10,173 bases of DNA, from the NCBI GenBank assembly GCA_964538275.1, contig CAZIFW010000080.1:1-10173 (forward strand), read 5' to 3'. The translations under genes and the position numbers were made by a program. Under the pieces are notes generated by a model, which was given only the letters and a program-made list of their open reading frames with translations, searched no databases and was not told where the DNA came from. Below, one piece after another: positions 1 to 6,630 of the stretch. Positions within the stretch are counted from its first letter, which is position 1; the number at the start of each line of letters is the position of its first letter. The DNA is from CANIGN01 sp964538275. Lineage in GTDB: Bacteria > Bdellovibrionota > UBA2428.

Positions 1-1
1 A

Positions 2-1558
2 AAAAAGCTTAGAGAAGCCTTAGATGCAATTTCTCGTGATGGCATAGCAATGCCACACGAGCAAATGATGTATGAGTACAACAATACACTCTTTGATCAA
101 AAACGCTTAGCTGATCTATATGTTAAAGAACTTAATCAGCTTCAACGACAGTTCAAATCTGAAGAGGAAATTGCTCTTCAAAAAAATGCTTTCAAAAAAT
201 TTACACCTGAAGATATAGCCAAACAACGAATTGCAATTAGCGACGCTCTTCCCTCTTTTGTTGGCATTGTCGCTAGTCTCAACTGGGAGAGCAAAACTCC
301 TACTTGGAATCAAGTAAATGAGCTGCATCAAATGCGGGACAGACTTTATCAGCTTGGGGTTGCAGACCCAAAAGCAGCAGAGTGGATACAAGAACAGTTT
401 AAATCATTGCCGCATGATCAGCACGCAAAACTGCAAACGCCTAAAGAGTACCCAGCAAACTATGACTATGAGCCCTCAGAATTTTTGCTGAAGCAAGAAA
501 TGCACTCTACCCTTGAAGACATTCTAGCCATTGCGCATCCACCCAGTCCACCTAAACCCAAAGCAATGGGCTTCATGTTGGGGGTTTCGCGACTTGGCGA
601 AGAACCCCTAGGCGCAGTCTTAGACGGAGGCGCTACATTGGATGGTGGCTTTGTGCTGGATGGCCCACTGCCTGATTACAAAATATTCAGAACACCTGCA
701 TTGCCAGCAGCTGGAAAAGCTGACTTCGCTAATCTAAGAGAAGACTCACGCGCAATTGTGGCTAAAAGTAAAAGAGATTTTGAAGAAAAAAACTTGTATG
801 CCACCTCCGGATTTCAAAACAAAGACGAACTTCTAGATGCTGCAAGGTCAATAGAGTCTAAGCACACTGCGGAAATCATCAGAATATTTGAAGGTGAATC
901 CCTTCAGCTAGTGCGACACAACCCTCAAGCAGGCCGCTGGTGGCTTCCGCTCACGGGTTTTGCAAACCAGTTCACTACAAAGAGCTCTGAAGGATCCTAC
1001 AATCCTTCAGGTCGAAACAATCTCGAATCGATGATGCTCAACATGCCCATTGATGAATACTCAGCGCTTAATCCTTTTGTTAAAACAAAATACCTTACAC
1101 TCGAGCCTCCGCTCGGATCAGAGCTCAAACCTAACACTTCTGTTAAGTCTCAATATAGTGCGGGATCTGGAGACTCATACTACATTGACATAGCGAAAGT
1201 AAAAGATCGTCTAACTCTTACGCTCGGCGATTCACTCAATAGGCGTCGCTATGTTGAAGGTCACTCTTCATGGGATGCAAGATTTATTAGCTGGGAAGAT
1301 CGCGAACTACTTATCCCCCATAGCATTAAAGGTGCAGAGAATGGCACTCTTTCCTTAGAATATCATGGAGATAATCCACTTATAAAAGCAGTTGTTGGCC
1401 CAAGATCTGAATATCATGAAGCCCAAGTAACGGGACCATTAACTTTGGACGAAGTGACTCGCTTTGATTTTTCAAACGATCCCCCCACAGGGCGCTTTCT
1501 TCTAGAACTCCTTTCACATGGAATAGAAGTCACAAATAATGGGGTTCCCTATCCATGA
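2..1558 (+). CDS. Large protein with DUF3626-like C-terminal region, 5' end off the window
   Basis: The reading frame is open from base 2, so the gene starts upstream. The first in-frame ATG at 50 has no ribosome binding site and is probably internal. Numbering from that ATG, residues 1-130 are mostly charged and helix-like. A proline- and glycine-rich linker follows (about 163-210) with three copies of an LDG unit. The C-terminal region (about 280-495) holds the recognisable pattern: DEYSALNP (336-342), SYYIDI then a TLTLGDS segment (389-395), and YHEAQVTGPLTLDEV (455-469). This order (ALN, GDS, then EAQ-x-GP-L) resembles my recollection of the uncharacterised DUF3626 family, which may be related to ADP-ribosyltransferases; that link is tentative. 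The only cysteine-free, hydrophilic make-up tells nothing about location, and any signal peptide would lie off the window. The stop overlaps the next start by ATGA, so the two proteins are probably made together. The molecular function is unknown. Confidence 0.8.
   Translation, partial: KKLREALDAISRDGIAMPHEQMMYEYNNTLFDQKRLADLYVKELNQLQRQFKSEEEIALQKNAFKKFTPEDIAKQRIAISDALPSFVGIVASLNWESKTPTWNQVNELHQMRDRLYQLGVADPKAAEWIQEQFKSLPHDQHAKLQTPKEYPANYDYEPSEFLLKQEMHSTLEDILAIAHPPSPPKPKAMGFMLGVSRLGEEPLGAVLDGGATLDGGFVLDGPLPDYKIFRTPALPAAGKADFANLREDSRAIVAKSKRDFEEKNLYATSGFQNKDELLDAARSIESKHTAEIIRIFEGESLQLVRHNPQAGRWWLPLTGFANQFTTKSSEGSYNPSGRNNLESMMLNMPIDEYSALNPFVKTKYLTLEPPLGSELKPNTSVKSQYSAGSGDSYYIDIAKVKDRLTLTLGDSLNRRRYVEGHSSWDARFISWEDRELLIPHSIKGAENGTLSLEYHGDNPLIKAVVGPRSEYHEAQVTGPLTLDEVTRFDFSNDPPTGRFLLELLSHGIEVTNNGVPYP
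614..667 (+). repeat. Three tandem 18-base units coding an LDGG-type linker
   Basis: Three consecutive 18-base units within the first gene encode AVLDGG, ATLDGG and FVLDGP. The amino-acid repeat is clear, while the codons for the same residues differ between units (for example tta, ttg and ctg for leucine). The repeat is therefore old or kept by selection on the protein rather than a recent DNA duplication. It sits between the helical N-terminal part and the DUF3626-like part, so it probably forms a linker or a small beta-type repeat. Confidence 0.6.
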
Positions 1559-4500
1559 AGCTCCGCTACGTGCTCCTTCTCTCTTCGCTCATTTTGAATG
1601 TAGCGTTTGCCGACGACAATGAAGACAAACGCAGAGAACTGATACAAAAAATATTAGAACTGGAAAAAGCTAATCTTCCTCCAGGATCAAATCCGCTTAT
1701 CGAAGTGCATAATGGACAAGGGCGCGTGACCGTCCATCAAGGCCATAAGTATTCTTATTATGTTCATACTCCAGATCCAAAAAATCCGACTTCACCCACC
1801 TATTTAATTCCGATGGCAACCGTTCGCTACGCTCCTGGCAGCTACTCCACTCCTGAATGGTGGGAGGCAAACCGAGCAGCACTCGAAGAAGCCCGTCGCT
1901 TGCGCAAACCCGGCCCTCAGCAAGACCCTGCAATTGTGACTAAGTATTTAGCAGAGCAAAAACTCTCTCAGAACCCCGACGTTATTCAAATCTTTACCAA
2001 TGGAAAGTCTCACGCTAAAATACCGTTGAGCGATTTTTTACTCGAGGAATATATTAAACATCACAGCAAAGATGGAAAAGTCACGCTTTACCGTGGTGCC
2101 GAGGAAGCTCAAGAGACCAACAAATGGGCGCAAAAGCAAGCACCCGGTTCTGCTCGCTATTACACTCCAGATGCTAACTACGCCTACCGATATGCGCGCA
2201 AAAACTCTAACTACTCGCAGGCCGTGGCCAACAACCAAAGCATGATTGTGGAGTTACAAATACCCGAAGCTAAATTTCGCGAAATGGTAAAAAATAAACA
2301 ACTTACTCTCGGAACTGAAATGACCGCGAGTGCTCACCGCAACTTTAATCCTCAACAGGGCTTTCAGGATAATTTAACTAATGGCCCCTACCTTGGTAAC
2401 GAACGTTGGGGCGTTGAATTTGAAGTGCTCAGCACTCGAAACAACATTCCTGAATTACAACAACACTACACACGAGAGGTTCCACATAGCGAAGTCCTTA
2501 TGAAGCGTATTGCTGCAGCAAAAGTTTCTTTCGACCGTCTTGAAAAACAACAACCCCAAGATAAAAGCATTATTGATCGTCAACGTGCAAACTACACTCA
2601 AGTTCTAGCAAAAGAACTCAATCTCTCCGCCCCCCTTGCACTGAAGCAAGCACTCGAAAAAAAGCAGCTCCAACACATTGAAGAGCTTCTATTACATTCC
2701 GCAGTGAGCGAAAGCACTAAACAAAGTTTTATCCAGCAAAACAAAGCAGCACTTCAGGTATTGCTTAATGAGGAATTAGACCGCGTGGCCAAAATTCCAA
2801 TCAATGACCGCTACGCTGGATCCAATATTCATGGAGAAATCACCGATTCGGATTTTGGTGACAAAATGGATCACGACAAAAACCTTCCTCGCGGTAGCAG
2901 CATTCGACTCGCTTCGAAAATATATGACGGCACTACTTACTATTCCAAATTCGCGCCCTTTGTGAACGAGGCAAACAGCGACAAGAAAGCGCATATTATT
3001 GTCAGATCTAAAGACGCCGGCCTAACCCAAGAGCAACTTGTAGGAATCTTAAATAACAAAAGCGTAACTGAAGCTGTTCCATGGTTTAATTTTTTCCAAC
3101 TTGAAAAGGACTTAACCCCAGCTTCCGAGCGGCTAGTCAGTCGCTATCTAAATCGCGGATTCGAAGATCATATAGGCATACCCAAAGGAGTCTGGGAGGC
3201 ACATTATTATTTGAATGGGCAACATCCCGATAGAGAAATAAAAGATCCCGTGGCTCGTCAAAAGTTTAAGACTTTTGCCATGACACCCATGCAGCGTTAT
3301 ACGCGCTTTAGCAATCCATCTGTAACGAATATTGGATGGAGTGCTAGTGATACTCCCGAGCAACAAGAACAATCTCGTCGTGACATGACACTGATGGATG
3401 AGCACTGGCTTAGAAATCAATCGATTCAGAACTACCTTATTCGCATGGGAAGCTCTCCAGAAAGCATCAAAGATTTAAAACATATAGCCCTTAACGATAC
3501 CGTTCTTTTCAGTGGCGGGCGTATTAGTGCCGTCATAGGACTCGTTAAAGGCAGAGTGTTTGATGAGAAAAGCGCTGATGAATTGATTGAATCTGTAAAA
3601 AAAGAATCACGTTTTCAGTTGAGCGTGCCAGATGAGTGGAGCTTGCGAGATCCACTAGATGACAGAAATTATGAAACCCGAAAAAATGCTCCCCTGCCCT
3701 TGGGAAAACGAAGTGACTTGTTTTACCGAGACATCATTTCGTTTCACACAGCAGATGATGTAGCAAAAAATCCAGGCCTAGAAATTATCGGAGTGGAAGC
3801 ACTTCGTTCAACAAATCCTATGGTTTTAGCTAAGGTGATCAACTCCATGAGACTTTGGCCAGCCATGCAAAATGCCACTGCTTTAGAAAGACTCAAACAA
3901 CTTTTACCTCAACTTTCCTTCCATTCTCGGCAAGTGGCACTACAACTCATTCATAAATCAGAAAATCCCACACGCCCCTACCCACCTACTCGTGCGACTC
4001 ACACAGAAATAGCCCAGAACTTAGCCAAAGATTTTTACGAAGAAGTCGCAACATTTTCTGCAAAAGAAATTCCTCTAGACATAAAAGATAAAGTTTTAGC
4101 TGGGGCGAATGATACCACAAAGTCTGAGGCCCCCTTAGAACATCTAAATCAAGCACAAGCAGACCTGAAGTTAAACGGATATCCTCAGTCGCATGAGGCA
4201 GGCTCCAAACCACGCATCGAATTGGTAACCTCTAAACACCCAGGTCACAAAGAACGACTGGATCACTCCATGCCTGACGTAGATGGCTATGTAAATAACT
4301 GGCTTGGTTACAATACGCTTCAATTACAGCAGCAGGGCGATCTGCAGCTTCAAGTATATGGAGGAAGCGTAGAAAGCTTTCAACAAAGTCCTCTTTGTAA
4401 AAACTGTAACGATATTAAAGAAGTGCCCTCACCTTATAATTCTTGGGGAATAAAAAAGTTTATTGATTACTCTCAAAAGCCACCCACCCTAACGTACATT

Positions 4501-5472
4501 ATCCCACCTATTCAGGAATATGTGGCTCACTATCATGCGCTGTTATCTCAGGCGGGAGTACGCAACCCTAAAACAATGATTGATCGCAATGATGAAAAAG
4601 CCCTTAAGGCAGACATGCAGAAAGCAGCAAAATCTATTGCCGACCGCATGCCTGGGCGTCCAACTATTTTAGCCAGCGGATATAATTACCTCTGGAAAGA
4701 TCACTTTCAGAAGTCTGCAGATTGGGAAGTTGTTTCATCAAGCAAACAAGAGGCTGAATCAGGCGGCGCACACCTAAGCGCCGAAAAATTAATTATTAGA
4801 AGCAAACAGAATCCTACGCACACAGCAGAAGTTATTCTTATGGGATCTGATCGAACTCTGTGGGGAAGTGCCACTAAGAATATGTTTGAAGCTTTTAAAA
4901 ACGCCTACCCCTCAGCACGTACCATGCTCTTCATGGGATCAGCAGGCTCTACTGAACAAAGACCTTACACCGTTTCCGATCCGCAACATGTTCGTAACGC
5001 CGACTACGTTCCACTCATTCACTTACACTCAACGTTCAAACCCTTTGAAGCCCAGTCCTCATGGAACGCTTCCGAGGCCTATCATGGGTTTTCCAATAGC
5101 CCTGCCGAACAAACGCGCTCTTTTGTGAGCGGACTCAGAAACAACATGGTAACAAGCTTTGATGTTGAAACGTCACTCGTTGCAAATTGGGCCAATGAGT
5201 ACAACAAAGCAAACCCCAATGACGGAATAGATTTTGGAAGTATTCACCTTATTACCGACAATCCAAGCTTTGATGGTCAAACATTTATTGGAGAAACGTC
5301 GCTAAGCAATGTAGATGCTCATATGAAACAAGCCGCACGAGTAAAAATTATGGATAGACTCGAATTAGCCCTAACCCAACATCTATCAAGGCAATTATAC
5401 GTAGAAGCCAATCCAGGCCAAACTAATAACGGATTCATGCGCGATTGCCGTTCTGCACTTTTTAGAAGATAA
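1555..5472 (+). CDS. Exported 1305-residue protein: ADP-ribosyltransferase-like N-terminus, nucleoside phosphorylase-like C-terminus
   Basis: A Sec signal peptide is evident: positive start (MKLR), hydrophobic core, and an AFA cleavage site after residue 19. Residues about 150-300 look like an ADP-ribosyltransferase: LYRG with Arg180, ARYYTPDANYA (200-210) in the place of the S/T motif, and an ExE pair at Glu288/Glu290. Residues about 310-1040 match nothing I recognise; helical stretches lie near 325-410 and 740-800, and a CxxC lies at 948-951. Together with Cys1298 those are the only cysteines. Residues about 1050-1280 resemble the MTA/SAH nucleosidase / purine nucleoside phosphorylase fold: GSAG (1128-1131), DVETSLVANWA (1203-1213) matching the ribose-binding Met-Glu segment, and ITDNP (1233-1237) whose Asp1235 matches the family's catalytic Asp. 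The start overlaps the previous stop by ATGA, with a GGGG about ten bases upstream. It probably acts in the periplasm or outside the cell. The substrate is unknown; both domain calls rest on motifs alone. Confidence 0.85.
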   Translation: MKLRYVLLLSSLILNVAFADDNEDKRRELIQKILELEKANLPPGSNPLIEVHNGQGRVTVHQGHKYSYYVHTPDPKNPTSPTYLIPMATVRYAPGSYSTPEWWEANRAALEEARRLRKPGPQQDPAIVTKYLAEQKLSQNPDVIQIFTNGKSHAKIPLSDFLLEEYIKHHSKDGKVTLYRGAEEAQETNKWAQKQAPGSARYYTPDANYAYRYARKNSNYSQAVANNQSMIVELQIPEAKFREMVKNKQLTLGTEMTASAHRNFNPQQGFQDNLTNGPYLGNERWGVEFEVLSTRNNIPELQQHYTREVPHSEVLMKRIAAAKVSFDRLEKQQPQDKSIIDRQRANYTQVLAKELNLSAPLALKQALEKKQLQHIEELLLHSAVSESTKQSFIQQNKAALQVLLNEELDRVAKIPINDRYAGSNIHGEITDSDFGDKMDHDKNLPRGSSIRLASKIYDGTTYYSKFAPFVNEANSDKKAHIIVRSKDAGLTQEQLVGILNNKSVTEAVPWFNFFQLEKDLTPASERLVSRYLNRGFEDHIGIPKGVWEAHYYLNGQHPDREIKDPVARQKFKTFAMTPMQRYTRFSNPSVTNIGWSASDTPEQQEQSRRDMTLMDEHWLRNQSIQNYLIRMGSSPESIKDLKHIALNDTVLFSGGRISAVIGLVKGRVFDEKSADELIESVKKESRFQLSVPDEWSLRDPLDDRNYETRKNAPLPLGKRSDLFYRDIISFHTADDVAKNPGLEIIGVEALRSTNPMVLAKVINSMRLWPAMQNATALERLKQLLPQLSFHSRQVALQLIHKSENPTRPYPPTRATHTEIAQNLAKDFYEEVATFSAKEIPLDIKDKVLAGANDTTKSEAPLEHLNQAQADLKLNGYPQSHEAGSKPRIELVTSKHPGHKERLDHSMPDVDGYVNNWLGYNTLQLQQQGDLQLQVYGGSVESFQQSPLCKNCNDIKEVPSPYNSWGIKKFIDYSQKPPTLTYIIPPIQEYVAHYHALLSQAGVRNPKTMIDRNDEKALKADMQKAAKSIADRMPGRPTILASGYNYLWKDHFQKSADWEVVSSSKQEAESGGAHLSAEKLIIRSKQNPTHTAEVILMGSDRTLWGSATKNMFEAFKNAYPSARTMLFMGSAGSTEQRPYTVSDPQHVRNADYVPLIHLHSTFKPFEAQSSWNASEAYHGFSNSPAEQTRSFVSGLRNNMVTSFDVETSLVANWANEYNKANPNDGIDFGSIHLITDNPSFDGQTFIGETSLSNVDAHMKQAARVKIMDRLELALTQHLSRQLYVEANPGQTNNGFMRDCRSALFRR

Positions 5473-5475
5473 AAT

Positions 5476-5943
5476 TTATAACTTTTTAGGAAAAAACATT
5501 CCTACTTCTTTGGAATATGCTGTGTAGTCTGATCCAAAAATTTTCTTAAGATATTTTTCTTCTTTGCGAACTTTAAAATACAAAACAATTGTCAGTAAGA
5601 AAGTACACGCAAGTGAAAAGGGCGAAGCTAAATACAAAGAAAAGAAAATTCCCCCTAAAATAAAGCCGCTATACATAGGATGTCGGCAAAAAGCATAAGC
5701 CCCCGTTGTACGAAGGAGTGCACGTTTTGCAGGCATAGGAAAAATACGAGCGTACTTTCCTAACTTCAAGCCACCCAGAGCTACTAGAAGCAAAGACCAC
5801 GCAACGCCCAGGAGTGACAAACAATGTACGATATCTGGAAATTCAAAGGGCGCAGGCATAGGTAAAAACTTAGTCAAAGTAGGAGTTAGAATGATTAGAA
5901 ACATGAGAAGAATCTGAATAACAACTATCAAAATATCGAACAT
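5476..5943 (-). CDS. Small membrane methyltransferase-like protein (ICMT/PEMT type)
   Basis: The 155-residue protein is largely hydrophobic, with membrane segments at about 3-20, 38-58, 92-106 and 108-123. The C-terminal half carries the hallmark of the isoprenylcysteine carboxylmethyltransferase / phospholipid methyltransferase group: TGAYAFCRHPMYSG (80-93, core RHPMY), followed by a Glu-Glu pair (128-129) in VRKEEKYL, then FGSDYTAYSKEV. In the family these residues bind S-adenosylmethionine at the membrane face. Bacterial members usually have unknown substrates, so a specific lipid or protein target cannot be given. The length is normal for the bacterial members. The gene is last on the minus strand, 49 bases after the small exported protein, and ends 3 bases from the stop of the convergent large gene. 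No ribosome binding site precedes the ATG. Confidence 0.85.
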   Translation of the reverse strand: MFDILIVVIQILLMFLIILTPTLTKFLPMPAPFEFPDIVHCLSLLGVAWSLLLVALGGLKLGKYARIFPMPAKRALLRTTGAYAFCRHPMYSGFILGGIFFSLYLASPFSLACTFLLTIVLYFKVRKEEKYLKKIFGSDYTAYSKEVGMFFPKKL

Positions 5944-5949
5944 ACTTTA

Positions 5950-5955
5950 AGTATA
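5950..5955 (-). promoter_or_regulatory. Possible -10 element before the methyltransferase-like gene
   Basis: On the minus strand TATACT lies six bases before the ATG at 5943, in a gap that has no Shine-Dalgarno sequence. If it is a sigma-70 -10 box, transcription would begin at or next to the start codon and give a leaderless message. No good -35 hexamer is seen 16-18 bases upstream, and there is no extended -10 TG. This is a weak candidate. Confidence 0.2.
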
Positions 5956-5992
5956 ACCCAGAAAGTCTGAGGATCACGGTACGGCGTTGCAG

Positions 5993-6598
5993 CTAGTTTT
6001 CGCCAGCTTTTTTGAGGTATTTGGCCGCTGCTCTCCAGTCATTAGAGACATAAGCAGTAGAGTCTTCTACTACAGGTCTATTAGAAGAAGCTGAGTAAAA
6101 ACTACCATCGGGAGTTATCACAAAATAAAAAACACAATCGGAACCACATATCACTCTTGAACCATCTGATGCTATTGCAAGATTTTTAGCAAAAAAAGCA
6201 TCTTCTGAGTGAACCCCTTCTTTCATTTGAAAGTCACGATAAGTACGAACTAAATTTGTAAAGAAATTAAATTTCTCTATTTGAGTTAAATGAGTATGAG
6301 TTCCCATAAAATTAAATACTCTACGTGTAAGATTCATTGGCTCAAGGTCAGGATCATTATCTACAAATGCAATTAGCTGCATTTGAGCCTTTTCACTTAA
6401 CTCTCCCACTTGAGTAAATACTTCAGTCTCAAAATCACTCGCCAAGCTTAAGGATTTTGGAGGTAGATTTGGATCTACCGATGTGGTCACTGAATTATCT
6501 TTAGAAAGTTCTCCCGCGCAGGTAGTAAGCATTGCTTGCGCTAAAGGGAGAAATGAACAAGTAGCCGTTAGCAGTAGAAGCGAAAGTCTATTCAACAT
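5993..6598 (-). CDS. Small exported protein of unknown function
   Basis: This 201-residue protein begins with a signal peptide (MLNRLSLLLLTATCSFLPL) and a likely cleavage site after LAQA at residue 22. Cys14 sits inside the hydrophobic stretch without a following lipobox arrangement near the cleavage site, so a lipoprotein is unlikely. The mature part is acidic and polar, with helix-like stretches at about 55-80 and 103-125. The C-terminal portion (about 138-175) reads like beta strands with an ICGSDCVFYFVITPDGSFY segment. Cys151 and Cys155, or one of them with Cys27, could form a disulfide in the periplasm. I do not recognise the family. The gene lies 32 bases after aroA on the same strand and may be read through from it, although it has no evident link with the shikimate pathway. 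A GGGTGA lies directly before the ATG, closer than usual. Confidence 0.75.
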   Translation of the reverse strand: MLNRLSLLLLTATCSFLPLAQAMLTTCAGELSKDNSVTTSVDPNLPPKSLSLASDFETEVFTQVGELSEKAQMQLIAFVDNDPDLEPMNLTRRVFNFMGTHTHLTQIEKFNFFTNLVRTYRDFQMKEGVHSEDAFFAKNLAIASDGSRVICGSDCVFYFVITPDGSFYSASSNRPVVEDSTAYVSNDWRAAAKYLKKAGEN

Positions 6599-6630
6599 TC
6601 ACCCATAGAATAACATGGCTCAAAGACTTC

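Noticed and set aside
50..52. ATG at 50 as the start of the first gene
   Set aside because: The frame is open back to base 2 and no ribosome binding site precedes the ATG, so it is more likely an internal methionine of a gene cut by the window edge.
4868..5128. Open frame of 86 codons on the plus strand
   Set aside because: It lies wholly inside the 1305-residue gene, in another frame over the nucleosidase-like domain; it is a shadow.
5457..5489. Nine-base direct repeat ACTTTTTAG at 5457-5465 and 5481-5489, considered as an attachment site
   Set aside because: It is short and A/T-rich, lies within the coding ends of two convergent genes, and there is no integrase or other mobile gene nearby.
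5993..6598. Lipoprotein status for the small exported protein because of Cys14
   Set aside because: The cysteine is inside the hydrophobic core and the better cleavage site is after LAQA at 22, with no Cys at +1.
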